In this document: positions 43,416 through 56,889 of the stretch, one piece after another
How positions within the stretch are numbered: position 1 is the stretch's first letter
Layout of the letters: the number at the start of each line of letters is the position of its first letter
Origin: Amaranthus tricolor
Lineage: Eukaryota > Streptophyta > Magnoliopsida > Caryophyllales > Amaranthaceae
Direction: 5' to 3'
Assembly (NCBI RefSeq): GCF_026212465.1
Contig: NC_080058.1
Coordinates: 2,197,501 to 2,261,500, forward strand
DNA: 64,000 nucleotides
Notes under the pieces: model-generated
Databases searched by the model: none
Told to the model about the DNA's origin: nothing
What the model saw: the letters and a program-made list of their open reading frames with translations, nothing else
Made by a program: the position numbers and the translations under genes

Positions 43416-46400
43416 ATGCCGACATCAGCGACGAAGAAACCGTCGGAAGACCTGATTTTCCGGCTAGAATCGTCGGAAAATCAGACAAAATATAAATCAC
43501 TACGAGAACTGAAAAATCAGATCATTGGAAATCGCACCAAAAAAAATTTCTACGTCAAACTCGGCGTCGTAATTCCTGCTGTTGTCAATTCTCTCTCTTC
43601 CGTTGATTCTTCCGTCGTCGTGCAAGCTTGTGCTGTTATCGGAAGCTTCGCTTGTGGTATAGATGCTGGTGTGAAGGCTGTGCTTGATGCAGGCGCTTTC
43701 TCGATCCTTTTTCGCCTCATTTCTTGCCCTGATGCTAAGGTAGTTTCTTTTATGATTGATTTTTAAGTTTCAATTCTTATTTATTAGGTTTCGGATTTGG
43801 TTTGATGTTGGAATTATGAATAATTATGATGAATGATTGAATGTGTTGGTCGAATTGTGAAAATTGAGCATTTTTGATGCGTATGCTGTGTGAAATTAAT
43901 AAATTAATAATAGGTATGTAATGGATTGGTGTTATGAAATCGATGTTTAAAATTGTCTAAATCCAGCTATTTTGGTATGAATGTTGAGTGAAACTGAGGA
44001 GAGATGTGTAATGAGATTAGTATTGGAATTGTGAAAGAATAGAGTTTTTGGTGTGAATTTATTAGGATAATGGTATTTTTGTTTATGGTACTTGTTTTTT
44101 TACTAAAATGTTTGATTTAGCTTGATTGTGAGTGAAAATGATAAGTATAACAGTTGCACTGTGAAATTTGATATGTTTTTGTTTTGTAAATTGATCTGCT
44201 GGAACACGGAGTAGAGTTACGTGTGCTTTCTTTTAGTTCAGGAAGAGTTTGAATTTCTTAATTTTAGTGGTTTGATGAGTGGTTTAAATGTTGAACTTTA
44301 CTGCTAGCTAGACTTGATCTCGGAACTCATTCAAATATTCAATTAATTGTAAGGTATTTCTGTTTGTAAATTTGATTTGAATGTTTGATTCTGTTGGAGG
44401 TTGAGCGAAAATAATGGATGTGGTAGTTTAATTGGGGATAGTGAGCTGTCTTATTTGTAGATATTGAGTAACTGGAACATGGAGTTGAAATGTGTGTTTG
44501 TTCTTTTACTTTTAGGTTTAATTGAATGGTTGAGTAGCTGCAATGTTGAATCAGCTTGGAAGTGACTTTATGATAGAACTCATTCAAAAATTTAGTGGGT
44601 CGAAATGCGGAAGTCTATGTTAATAGCTTAAGCGTTTTCACTATTATGTGTCCTGTTAACATATTAAAAATCAATATACTATCTCTGTTTTTTGATTGCA
44701 TTGAACCTCTCACATAAAAAGGAGAAACAATATGATTATTGGTGAAAGCATGTTATTAACCTTGAGTGATCCTTTCTGAAGTTATGAGAGGAAATGTGAT
44801 TCAAAGTGTGTATCTTGAGGTAATGTTGACGGATTTTTTCATTTGATAGTGATCTTAGATCGCTAAATATTTAAAAATTGAATTGATCAAAGGGGACATA
44901 TGGATCGTTTGAATAAAGATATATTACAATCCCTTGAAAAAGGAGGGGGTACTTAGTACCTACTAGTACTACTAGGCAGACTTCTAAAAAGATTGACTAT
45001 TAATTCACAATAAAGTGTTTGTAATTAAAACCTCGAATGTGTACAGGTTGTGGATGCTGCTGCTCGATCGCTGAAATTGATTTATCAATCCAAGTTGGCT
45101 CCCAAGTATGATTTTTTTTCAACAGAGAACATGGGCTTCCTTATTTCGGTTTTGAATGGAGAGGTTGAGAATCTAACTGGGCTCGGTGCCTCTATTATAA
45201 CGCATTCATGTCAGACAAATGTAGAACAAAAGGTACTATGTGAGGCTGGTATATTAAAGAACCTTCTAAACCTTCTACGAGGTACTCTGAGTCAGAGAGA
45301 GGCTAGTTTAGAGGCTTTAGCCGCCATTATTAAGAATAATCCTGATGTTAGTTTGGAATTTTCTGAAGCTGATAATGGAAAAGCTTTTAGAGCTGTATGT
45401 GAACTAACAAAGGATAAGTATCCTCGGATAAGGCTTCTAGCTTCCATCTGCTTGATTGCTTTGTGGAACGCTTCACCATGTCATGTGCAAGATGTTGGAC
45501 TCGGAACTAAGCTAATACATATTTTGATTGAGCTTCTTGATGATCCTGGTCAAGTTGGTGATGAAGCTCCATTTGCTTTGTCCAGTTTGATTGCTGAAAG
45601 AGAGGACCTGCAAAAACTAGCTTTTGAAGCAGACATCATTGAAAAACTGAGCAATCATTTGAGGAAAGAACCATTTCAAACTAGACGGTTACAGGGGATA
45701 TTTCTGGTTCTTGCAGATGTGTGCTCAAAGTTGGAAGTCTGTAGGGCAAAGCTTTTATCTCTTGAGGTTTGTCTTTTCACTTTAGTTCCCCCAAGCTTGA
45801 AAACTTATTCTTCATGTTGTGTACATGTATCAAACAGTCAAATTTACTAAATGTCACTTCTATATATGTTTTTCATTTCTTCTCATGTTGCAGCTGGATG
45901 AAGAAGGGGCTTGTCCCCTTTCTCTTTTCAAAGTTACATTCTACGTTCATAAATATCCTACTTCCTGAGTTTGTTCGCTCCTTTGAAGAAACATGTAATC
46001 ATGTTTGATCATCTTTATATTTGTTTCATCATTCATGTGAACTTCATATCTTGATGTCTTTTCTTTTCTTTTCAAATCCTTTTTGCTTTATTACTGGAAG
46101 AGCCAGTTGTAAGAACTCCCAAGACTTGCTTGGAAATAACAATTGCCGGATTTAGCTGTTACTGATAATGATGTCACCATAGAGGTCATTGTCCAATAGT
46201 ATACAAATATGATTGTTTCTAACTATTCGAACATTAGTGTGGTGGGACAAAGGGAGCTTGTGAGCTACTGTTTAGAGCATGATTGGATCAGAAGTAACCA
46301 ATTAAAGGCCAGAGGGGTAGCGGGGTTGTACAATAAAAAGATGGGTGGATCTAGTGGAAGGTTGGATGAGGTAGTGGAGGTGAAAGGAGGATCGAGAGAT

Positions 46401-49400
46401 TGTTACCTTATTTTTGGGGTAATGGTTCCTCACACTTTGAGGTGCTTGTGCCCAAACTGACAGAATAATACCTCCAATCTTTTTTTACAAAATTATCAGT
46501 TCCTCATCCTATACACAACTACCTCCACCAGTCTTCATTCTTTTTATTTGGTTTCTTAGATCCACATTAGTTCTTAACGTTCAACATAAGCAGGACAAAC
46601 TCCAATGTGACTCACTAAGTAGACTTCCATAAATGTTAGGATTGAAGTGGGACTGTCAGTCAGCACACGATATAACACCTACAGTTTATCATGGACAAAT
46701 GGTATAAGTCAAAAGTTGGATTTGTTTGTACAGTCCCTGGTTTGCTATAATGTGAATATGTGATAATGAATGGGAAGAATAGGATAGCCAGAGTAAGTAG
46801 ATCCTAATTTTTTTTCTCTTGTTTTAGATCCTCAAATTGGTAGCTGAGGCATTAAATAATGACTGCTCAGAAGTACAGACTGCAGCTTGCATGTGTTTGC
46901 GCAGTGTTTCTCGGTCAGTCAAGGTTTGCACTTGTATAATCTTTGTGAAGTGTGTACTTATATATATGCTCATCTTCTAGTCTTCAACACATTATCTCAT
47001 ACCCCACTATTTCAGAATTTGAGTGCAGGTGTATTTATGAATGAAGTGGTTGTAATTCCGTTGCTTAAGCTTCTAAATGATGTTTCTACTACTGTCCAGG
47101 TACAATTCTCCCTAATTGCCATCTACATTGATAAACGAATTTAAATAGGGTGAAAATCTATATTTAAAATGTGTCATTGCCTATTTCTCGCTCTTATTAA
47201 TAATATGTGATAGTTTTCCCCCTTGAAATTTTGCAAGCTGTGGAAGCTAAAAGCTTGGTTTTTTTTTTTACTTCCTCCTTTTGTGTTTACGTTCATCAAT
47301 TCTTGGTCACCTTCAAAAACGAGAAAATATGAGAGAAGTTACAATTTGACATGTATACCCTTGTGATGAAGGAAGAAAAAATGGCCCCAGAGAAAGGCTG
47401 TATTGTGAACGTCAGTAAATATATGTCAAACTACTTGAAAGAGAAATGATGTAGTTAGTTGAAAATTTTGCAAATGAATATGACGTACTAAAAAGAACAT
47501 AACAAGTTCAGGAATAAATTTGAAAATGTTCAATACTTGTGGCAATCTTGTTCATGCAACAGTTGCAAGATGTGAAAAGGAAATTTTTATCCATTGACTC
47601 TATCAACACTATTTTTCTTGAGAATGAGAATGTGATAGGAATAGTCTGTGCAGACAGTGTAAATAATTTCTTAGCTTAAATGTTTGCGTATCATTGCTCA
47701 TGATATGAGAAATTAAATAAACTGGATTGTTAAATGTCTATGTTTGAATCTTGTAGCACCCTGGATCCAGCTATTACCAATACAAATTTGTTGTTTTTTG
47801 TCATCTTACATCTGCTGTGGTGTTGTTTCCTTATTTACACCTCCGCCCTTCCATCCCTTGGCTGGAAGTGAGTCTGCCTGTGCTTTGTCTGAAGCTAAGA
47901 CAAGAAGTCAGACTATGTAATCTGATGTATTATACCTTATTTGTTGTTTTGATGCATGTTGGGTGGAGTTATCCTTCTCATCTAACATGTATGTACATTA
48001 CTTTACTTTTTTAGGTTGCAGCACTTAGTGCTTTATGTAATTTAGTGGTGGAGTTTACTACACGTAAGTCGGTGTTTCTTCAGTATGGAGCTGTAAAACA
48101 ACTTGTTCATCTATCAACATCAATGGATTCTACTATCAGGTTGAATGCCCTATGGGCTCTGAAAAACCTGATCTTTTTGGCCGAGAACCAGTTCAAAGAG
48201 GGAATTTTTATGGAGTTGACTCCTTCCACATTGTTGAGTCTCATATGTGGTAATCATTGTTGTAAACTTGTTATAGAAGAACATTTTAGCACCAGATAAT
48301 GGCTACCTTTACTAGTTATATGATTGCCTTTGCCAATTGATGTGCTTGCAGATCCTGAGCCAACAGTCCAAGAACAAGCTATTGGTTTTGTTTGCAATCT
48401 TATTGATGGATGCGTTGACTCTATTGACTATGTCTTTAGCGAAGATTCTGCTTTGTTGCATGCTATTGGAAGACAACTGAGAAACTCTTCCATGTCTGAA
48501 GTCTGCATTGAGGTTAGTTCTCTATAGTTGCAACACGTATTTGGTGTCACAAGACTGAGGAAATATGGTTTATTTTTTTGAGTGCATGCTATTGATATGT
48601 TTGGAGCTGATGGACGAGTTTCTATCTTTTTATAATTTTTAGCAATGATATGTATCATGCAAAATTTGTCTGCTGATGCATTGTCCATATCAGTTAATGA
48701 TTATATAATACAATATTGCCGAAAGAGTTTCCCCAATTAAGTTCACGCAACAAAAATGTCTGCTTAGACGGTTAGACCCTGTTATCACCTTAGAAAAATG
48801 TCTGATGAAAGAGTTTGCTCAATTAACTTTAACTAAACTTTGTATAGAGGAAATATTATGTTAAGTGCGCTCTTTATTCAAAGATAAAAGGTGTTGGAAA
48901 CTTTGTTCATTGAGTTGCAGTAAAATCAATTACTGAATGGCTTAAATTTGGATGGTTGCTTGCTGTAATCAGTCAGCCAGTCACCGCTAGTACTTTGTAT
49001 TCTTGATTCCACAATTGTGTAGAGGAACTATCATCAATCAAGTGCATTATTCTTTCTGGAAGACGAAAATTGCTCAACTTGAAGTGAGATGAAGTAAAAA
49101 ATGTACTCCATTCTATTCAGCATAATTGTTCATTTTGACTTTTGACACTATTCATCAACCATTCTTGAGTTGTATTGTATTCTTTATCTATAAGTTATAA
49201 CATAGTCATGTAGGATCTTATTTGATTCGTCTCAATACAAAGATTATTAATATCAAATTATTTTAATTTTTAATTATGCACAAGTAAAGATACTAATGAT
49301 AAAAAAAAATGACGTCATATGATACACATATGTTGAATAGGAGAGAGTATTAAATTCATAAATGTTGCGGCCTACTAATGCTCTGTGTTCTGGATTTCAA

Positions 49401-50865
49401 GGTTGGAGCGAGTAATTCGTACTACATGAGGTCACTAACTCACTGGTCACTCAAATTTGCATGCAAATTTAGTTGAAATTTCAATAATTGGTCTGTAATA
49501 TATTCTGGGCAATTTTATTGATTTCAACATGCACTAGGCAATTTATATTATTTCTATTTCTAAGTGTTAAAATTAGGGGCTGTTTGGTAACTCTTTTTGA
49601 AGGGTTGGAAACGGAATCAAATAAGCAAATCCATTACCTAGTGTTTATTTTTGTTGTTTGTAATATTTCCACTACTTTGCCATAAGTAATTCCTTTACTT
49701 TGTTACAACAATAACATTGGAGATAACAAAAAACTAGGAAACTCATGCTCCTCATCTCCTCTCGCACCATTCTCATACTATCGCCTCTGTTTTGAAGCAA
49801 TCCCTTTCCATTTCATTTCCAGTTTCCACTTCTCATACCATAATCCTCCTTTGTGGTGATGGTTAAGTGAATTCTTTTATTTCTTTCCCTCTGCTTGCAC
49901 CCTGAATTATGCTGGGGTATGTTATGCCATGCGTTGTTCCCTTTGTAGTTAACAGTATGCATCCTGGATCCTCGTAATGCAGCTTGATTCTTTTTCCCCC
50001 ATTGTGATTTGGTATAGAACTGGTGAGAGATAAAAAGTGCAGGTGGGGCCGTGTGTGTGTGTTGTGATGGGTGGCTACATAAAGGCTCTAATTTAATATA
50101 CCGATTGTTCATCCCTGTATTATTGGGAATTTGGGATACATAATTGCTGCTATGTATCAGAGTCAGAGCCTTTCCCCCTGTGCTTGCTGCACGGGATAGA
50201 ATTTTCCACAATCGTGTGACTTTAGCATTTAAATGGTCTTATGGTTTTTACCTTTTAAGTGTTAGCTCAAGGTACATTTGTAAATCTGTTTCTGCAGTTC
50301 TATACTTATTTTAGTGGAAAGGATCCATAACTGGTGATTTGGTCCCACAGTCTAACTTTTGGCACATTAAAGTTTGCTGACCTTTTTTTTTTTTTACTTT
50401 GCTATTAATGTTATCTTTTCTCACGTCCTACCAGGGGATGTATGTACTTGTAAACGTGGCAACTGGGAACGAATTCCACAAAGAAGCAGTACTACAGCAA
50501 TTACTCCCACCAGCTGGTAGCAATGACCAATCGGTTATAGTCAAGCATTTGCAGAGCAGTGACGATAGGTTACGCACAGCGACTGTTTGGACTCTGGTAA
50601 ATCTCACTACTCCCAGCAGCCCTGGTGCATATGCTCGGTTTGTCAAGCTACAAAATGCCGGTGTATATACTCAAATAAAGAATATGACATGTGATCCTTG
50701 CCTTGATGTTAAGGTGAATCATACATACACAACTTAATAGTATTTATGCAGAATCATGTATTTTTTAAAACCTTTTATCCTTACCGTTTCTCTTTTATTG
50801 TCTTGCAGCTTCGTGTCAGAACCGCATTGGGACAGTCGGTGACATTTTCCGACATCACTTCCTAG
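43416..50865 (+). CDS. ARMC8: ARMC8/GID5-like armadillo-repeat protein, eight exons
   Basis: Exons 43416-43739, 45047-45766, 46828-46923, 47016-47099, 48015-48249, 48352-48512, 50435-50713 and 50809-50865 join in frame to 651 aa, close to the length of animal ARMC8. All junctions are GT-AG and phases match. The protein is almost entirely helical armadillo repeats (VVIPAVVNSLSSVDSSVVVQ, VVIPLLKLLNDVSTTVQ, STIRLNALWALKNLIFL, RLRTATVWTLVNLT) and ends DPCLDVKLRVRTALGQS, typical of ARMC8. By family it is the scaffold/substrate-recruiting subunit of the CTLH/GID ubiquitin-ligase complex. I chose ATG 43416 (MPTSATKKPSEDLIFRL); an in-frame ATG at 43335 would add 27 residues that read like leader. The long introns hold MITEs. 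Confidence 0.88.
48513..50434 (+). other. Long intron 6 of ARMC8
   Basis: About 1.9 kb between exon 6 and exon 7. Besides the MITE at 49104-49350, about 49576 onward begins GGGGCTGTTTGGTAACTC, a phrase common at ends of plant hAT-type MITEs, but I did not locate its other end. A 132-codon minus-strand frame at 49813-50211 has no recognisable motif and is probably chance. Confidence 0.45.
49104..49350. mobile_element. Stowaway-like MITE in ARMC8 intron 6
   Basis: Left end TACTCCATTCTATTCAGCAT and right end ATGTTGAATAGGAGAGAGTA are inverted matches, both next to TA. The body is AT-rich and non-coding. The length is about 245 bp. Confidence 0.55.
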
Positions 50866-52133
50866 TCATTTTTTTGATCACTGAGAGGCCTCAATGTAAT
50901 ATTAGAGTCCAAGGCTTTTCATATGCTTTCTCTACAGAGATCTGAAATTCTACATCCAGTATTAAATCATAGCAGAGGAGACACCCTTCCTTTTGGACCT
51001 CGAAGAACGGAAATTTGCTGAATGCTGTGCGAAGATTGTTTTGTAATGTATTCATAGTACAAGGGAGGTTTGTCGTTGAGGTTAGCAAAGGCTAGCATCT
51101 TCATGGTAACAATTCCCGAATTTTTCATATTGCTTGTGTTTCATAGAAAATTGTTGTGGATTAGAAATTAGAAAGTGTTGCTTAGATACCTGAGATTAAT
51201 CAATCTAAGCTTCATCTTGAATCACGTGCGGCAGATTGTTCCCAGTATTACAAGACGCGTCAATGACAATTGCCTGTGTGATATTGTTGCAAGTATTGTT
51301 CGTACTTGCATTTAAGTGAATTATTTTCGTCACGTAAGTTGTCAATATTTAATTCTCAAAATAAGTATTTTCGTGTTCAAGCTTAAGGTCTGAGTTTGTT
51401 CACTAATACCAACAGGCAACAGCGAACGTGAAAAAAGAAAAGTTTACCACGACCTTGTTTGCTGTTAGACTCGATCATAAATACTTGAAAATTAAAATTT
51501 TTCAAAGGTTATTATTATTTTTTTTCTTTTAAGAAGTTTATACTTCATCCGTTGTCTTAGTTCAACACGCAACTTTTAGTGCCTCAAATGGTAGTTGTTT
51601 GCACGGAATCTTCAATCCCTTCAATGAAATCTACTACCTTGGTTCTTTTGTCCATGAACGAACATGATTGAAAAACCAATTGCCATACTAATTTTTGAGG
51701 TTGAAAATAGGTTTCTGAAAACCAAGAACAATGTATAAATAACTTATTTTTACTGCATTATACAAAATACAAATTACTACGGTCTTTAAACAAACCCACG
51801 TTCATCTAAACTCCGAACGTGCTACGAGATGCATGATTACAAGCGTTGATGCTGTATTTTGAGATATAACGATCAGGGGTGCCTTTGCTCAGATTATTCC
51901 AATTCTAACGCAACATTTTTGGCTTCGAACGAGATCAAAACTTGGAGTCCAACAAGAACCGACACATGATGATAAGACCTTAAATTGTATGAAATGTTCT
52001 ATATCCATATCCCTAAACATCCGATTAACGGTATTAAGCACCTCTGGAAGATTACATGTAGATTATAGACATCTAAAAGGCATGAAGAAGTTATAGCAAG
52101 AAGCTTATACCAAAAGTTAAATAGCTATAAGAA
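50866..52133. other. Convergent intergenic region
   Basis: ARMC8 (plus) and the RNA-binding gene (minus) end toward each other here. It should contain both 3'UTRs and terminators. No other gene or repeat was recognised. Confidence 0.5.
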
Positions 52134-55100
52134 TCACTGTCCCTTTGAGAGCGCCTCGTTTAGTTCTTCCTGGGATGAAGCAAAGAGCTCAATGTAGCGG
52201 CTTCCGAGGGTCTTCCTGTCCCTTTCCATTGCGGCCTCTGAATCTTCAGCACTCGCGAACTCGACAAATGCTTCACCGGTTGGCCTCCCATCTGGCATAA
52301 ACGTAATGTTGATTGAATCTTCAGATACAACAAATCCATTGAAGAATTCTATTATATCCTCCTTTGTGGCTGAAAAGGGCAGTCCTCTTAGCTTTAAGAT
52401 TCCCGTATGCTTCACCGGTTCGTTTAAGTCTTCTTGAGAACTTGCTCTAAGCGTCAAACAAACAAGAACGTTAAGATCATCAATCAACCAAATTATTGTG
52501 ACAGATAAGTGAAAACCAACCCATGGAACAACAATGAGAAAAGCTATTATATTACATTGTAGAATATGTCGTTGAACAAAACAAAATGACATGACCCCGA
52601 CTCTTAAATATATACGACTTTCTAAGTTAATAGACTCGGAAACTTGCCTATATTACTCCTTGATAGTTACCCCACCTCTATAAATATCCATTGGTTCTTG
52701 ACAATGAGTTGAAACGAGTAAAGGGTGGTTATTATTATTAGTTGTGCTATTTTCAACTCAAATCCTTGAAACTCCCAATCAAAATCGCCATTCACTATGG
52801 GTTAAGAACGTAATTTCTTAGTGTCTTTTTAGATAAAGCAGCAGTTTCCTCCCTGTCACAAAGTAATACTCAAAATGGCCCCAAAAAACTCAAAAAATTA
52901 CCAAAACTGACAATAATTTTGTTTTTCCGATTAGTGATTCACGATTCGTAAGGAGATCAGAATCATATGACACTCCTTAGATATGGCCTCACACACACGC
53001 TAAAGCATTGAGAAGGATGGACATAATCAAAAAGCAGTCAGTAAAAATTCTTTGTACAGCAAACTTAAGCAGTTACAGAGGACGAATTGATGCTGGTGCT
53101 GGTGGTTTACAGGTATATTTGCAAGGAAAGTTCCTTAAAAATTCCTACCTAATGGAATCTGGTACCGAACATGCTTTTCCCATCGTAAACTCCTAACATA
53201 ACTTGACATTACCCTAACATGGTATTGGATGGCAAATTGGTAACATATATAATCAAGGGCAAAAAAGATTTGGGAATTGACAAGTATTGCTATGTACTTG
53301 ACAAGAAATTTAAACTAAATTTCACATAAATCCTCTACAATTACAGTTATACAAATGCCGACAATCAAAGTGTAAGGCCTGTAGGCTGCTGAATAAGAAA
53401 CACAAAATAATGCATACTAGCTCAACTACAATATGAAACAGAAGAAAAAGAGGGGAAAGGTCAGAAAAGCACCTTCCTTTAGCAGTTGCTTCGTCCATCT
53501 CTTCTTTCGATGCAGGAAACAGCTCAATGTATCGACTCCCAAGGGTCATTTTGTCTTTAACCATAGCGGCTTTAGACTCATCCGGACTGGAAAACTTCAC
53601 AAAAGCTTCCCCAGATGGTCTACCAGAAGAATTATAAGTGATATGAACAACATCATCAGCAAGATCAAAATCGTCGAAAAATTTCTTGATGTCCTCTCTT
53701 CTTGCAGAAAAAGGCAAACCTCTTAACCTCAATATTCCTGTGTGTTCCAACAATTCCTTCCCTTCATCATAAGACTTTGCTCTAGAACCTCTACGTGGAG
53801 ATTTGCTACTACCATCAGAAATTTCACTTGTAATAGCCTTATAATATTCATGCCTCTTGCTTCGAAATACCTCTACATATCTCCGACCGATATTATGCCT
53901 GTTTCTCTGGATGGCCAATTCCACCTGCATAGGATAGCCCAGAACACAATATGCTTCTCCGGAAAAGCGGCCACCTTTATGAATGAATAGAATATCAACT
54001 AAATCCAGACCCCGAAGAAACTCTTGAATATCTACCTCAGTACAGTCAAAGGGTAGACCACGAAGTCGAACAACAGGGAATGGAGGAAGCTCGTTGGCAT
54101 ATCCTGCATATGAAGTTGGATTATACATATAACTCGAACCAGGTGAAGCTCCATAGCCAGTTGAGGCACCATAGCCTGCTGAAGCCCCATAATAAGAAGG
54201 ACCCTGGTCCATCAACCGTTGTCGCTTTGGAGCCATTTCACGCCCATCAGGAAAATCCCCATATCTATTCATTATTTCACAAAGATAAGAAACAACTCAC
54301 AATGGAGCGAGCCATATATTAAGATTCAGCCATCAAAATCAGTAACTACCAAACAGTTCTAGTTCAGCAATTATCAACCCACAAAGGCAACTAAGCAAGT
54401 AATCCATTGATGACGGAATTAGTCAAACAGAAACCATAACAAAAGAACATTGTAATCTTGATCGAGGATGACAACATCTTACACCACTTAAAACATACAA
54501 TTATTGTTCTCCTATACTAGTCAAGTCATATCTGCTGCATACATCTCTCTATTCAACAAACATAAAGAACTCAATTGTGCCAAATAGTTATGCATCAAGA
54601 AAAAGCTCATCAAATAAAGAGCGTTTCTTATTCACTAATGTTATTTGTATCAAGAATCAATCGGAAACAACCTCTTTGATATTATTTCAAGGGTAAGGTT
54701 ATCCACATCCAACTCCCGAACCTCCCAATATGGTAGACACTTGACATTGGGTCTTGGGATAATGACATGTAGTTGTAATAGCTATAAATCAAAGAAACAA
54801 ACCTATAATGTCAATTTTTTCCCTTTTTTACGGGAAAACAGCTACTTTGAATCTCATTTTAACTTCGAGTAATTCAACAAATCTTACTAACAGTTTCACG
54901 AGAATCAAACACTAAACAGCACCAAACACACTACAAACTCAATCTATTACCACACAAACTGGAACAAAGTCATTAGTCACCATACAATTAAACCAGAATC
55001 AAGTAAACTAAACTAACCCTAAAGTATTAAAAATGCCCAAATACTCAATATTATTTCTTTTTAGCGATTACCCATAATAATTTAACGTCAACAAGAAAAA

Positions 55101-55331
55101 AAACCCATTTAAAGTTCATATCATTGAGGTTTCCAACTTCATATAATATTTAAGATCGCATAAATAACAACCTGCAGAAATCACGAGCTAAAAAAGGGAT
55201 TTTAACAACATCCAAGATTCTAAGTGTATACTCGAAAATGTAATCATATCATATGAAAGATTATCATAACAAAATAGCAAATACATTATAAGCATAAATA
55301 AAACTAACCCTCCTCCTCTGTTGTAGTACAT
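52134..55331 (-). CDS. hnRNP H/F-like RNA-binding protein with three RRMs
   Basis: Three minus-strand exons, 55331-55309, 54264-53473 and 52446-52134, join in frame (phases 2 and 2) to 375 aa. The short first exon gives MYYNRGG. An ATG at 54272 also opens exon 2, but the acceptor GAATAG/A and the family N-terminus (followed by DGREMAPKRQRLMDQGPS) favour the spliced start. A Gly/Tyr/Ala-rich linker precedes RRM1 (about 72-142, VVRLRGLPFDCTEVDIQEF), RRM2 (184-259, LRLRGLPFSARREDIKKFF) and RRM3 (288-363, LKLRGLPFSATKEDIIEFF). LRGLPF motifs mark quasi-RRMs that bind G-rich RNA in nuclear splicing. RRM2 and RRM3 are near-duplicates, each ending LGSRYIELF plus an acidic tail; RRM3 is encoded by the last exon alone. 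Confidence 0.88.
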
Positions 55332-55539
55332 CTTAATTTTTTTTCTGGGATGAATTGTTCGTGCTCTTCTTCTCAAAACCCTCTTTCCCCACCCCCCTGT
55401 TTTTCTGTGTCTAGGGTATTTCTAGGGAGTATGAGCACTTCAAAAGTTCTAACAAAGTTAATGGGCTTGTAGTTTGGGTTTAAGTGGCCTTTTTAAAGGA
55501 TGATAGGCCTCAATTTTGGATTTTTAAATGAAGGATCAA

Positions 55540-56009
55540 GCATCGAGAAAAAATTGAAATAGATAATCTAATTTATATATAAAAAAAAGAGTACGAAATA
55601 AAATGAAAATTAACTTATTTTTAAAAATGAGCGCCTAATTTTCGAACCTGAGGTTTAGTTCTGTTCGCAGCTAGTAACTGTGCTTAATTTTTTAAAAAAG
55701 CAAAGAAGCCGTGAATTGTTGACTTTTTGACCCTGTTCGCATCCACTAACAGGCCCATTATGCTCGATGGTGTTCGCAGTTAGTAACTGCGAACAGGGTC
55801 AAAAAAGTGAACAGTCCTTTCGTAGTTACTAACTGCGAACAACTTCTTTGCCTTTCTAAAAAAATTAAGCACTTGTTCGCAGTTACTAACTGCAAACAGA
55901 ACCAAACCTTTGGTTTGTAAATTAGATGCTTATTTTTGGAAATAAGTTGATTTTTGTCTTATTTCGTTTTTTTTAATAATTTAGCTTATCTATTTCATTT
56001 TTTCGACAT
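55540..56009. mobile_element. Foldback element FB-1 with five 27-bp palindromes
   Basis: The outer arms mirror each other: GAAATAGATAATCTAA at the left against TTAGCTTATCTATTTC at the right, followed inward by CGAAATAAAATG and its inverted partner and by TTAACTTATTTTTAAAAATG. Inside are five copies of a 27-bp palindrome built on GTTCGCAGTTA / TAACTGCGAAC. They start near 55661, 55733, 55770, 55816 and 55873; the first two are damaged. I did not find a clear target duplication. Sister of the element at 62477-62895. Confidence 0.75.
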
Positions 56010-56646
56010 AACCGTCTAATTCGACTTGAACCTAACATGCAATAAGTGGTTTAAACAGTGATTTTTGATCCAATTAATTAAATGAATCGATTTGATTAGA
56101 TTTGGTTATTAAATGAGTTAGATTAAGGTTAAAATTATAAAGCTAAAACAAATCCGTATAACTCATTAAATTATACGAGTTATTTTCGAGTCAAGTTAAT
56201 CAATGAAACTTGAATTTAATTCATTCAATATTATTTTATTTCTCCTAATTAAACAAATACAAAATAAACAACTCATAAATTGAAAGTTTTACATTGAGGC
56301 TAACAAATACGATGTAGTCAATATTAAATATCCCAAAACAAAACAAAAAAAAAGTTTTAATGGGCCCGATTAAGTGAGTTGAAATCGGGTTGATCTGATG
56401 GTAAAGTAAAGATTGTGATTTTTGACTCAATTAATTAAACTAGTTATGTACAGGTCAAGGGGTTTATGACCAATTTATATGTTACTTGAACACAAATCTG
56501 CCCCCGACCTGATCTGTTTAACAAACTTAAGAATATTGTAATTAATATCATATTCATTTTTTCGATCGATCTCAATGAAACGACCTTAAACTAAATAATT
56601 CATATCTTTTTATTTTTATTAATTTATTATTAATTGTGTTATTTGA

Positions 56647-56649
<3 letters not shown>

Positions 56650-56702
<53 letters not shown>
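56650..56702. repeat. (TA)n microsatellite
   Basis: About 26 uninterrupted AT/TA units in the spacer upstream of RbcX. Confidence 0.95.
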
Positions 56703-56703
<1 letters not shown>

Positions 56704-56883
56704 CACATGTGACGTATTATACAACATTTTGCATAAATTGTAGAGACTTGAGAGATATATTGAATCTTATACAATTTGTGTTAAATTGTAGGAATGTTGA
56801 ATTGAATAATAAACGCACAAAAAGTTTAGCTCAGGAATAATTAGTACTATCCTTCAAGGCAAGTGAAAAAAGAACAGTTTTAA

Positions 56884-56889
56884 CACGTG
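56884..56889. promoter_or_regulatory. G-box (CACGTG) upstream of RbcX
   Basis: A perfect CACGTG in the context AACACGTGTG, about 540 bases before the RbcX ATG. G-boxes bind bZIP and bHLH light- and hormone-response factors. A chance occurrence cannot be excluded. Confidence 0.3.

Noticed and set aside
49813..50211. 132-codon minus-strand frame in ARMC8 intron 6
   Set aside because: No recognisable motif and low-complexity composition; it lies inside an intron.
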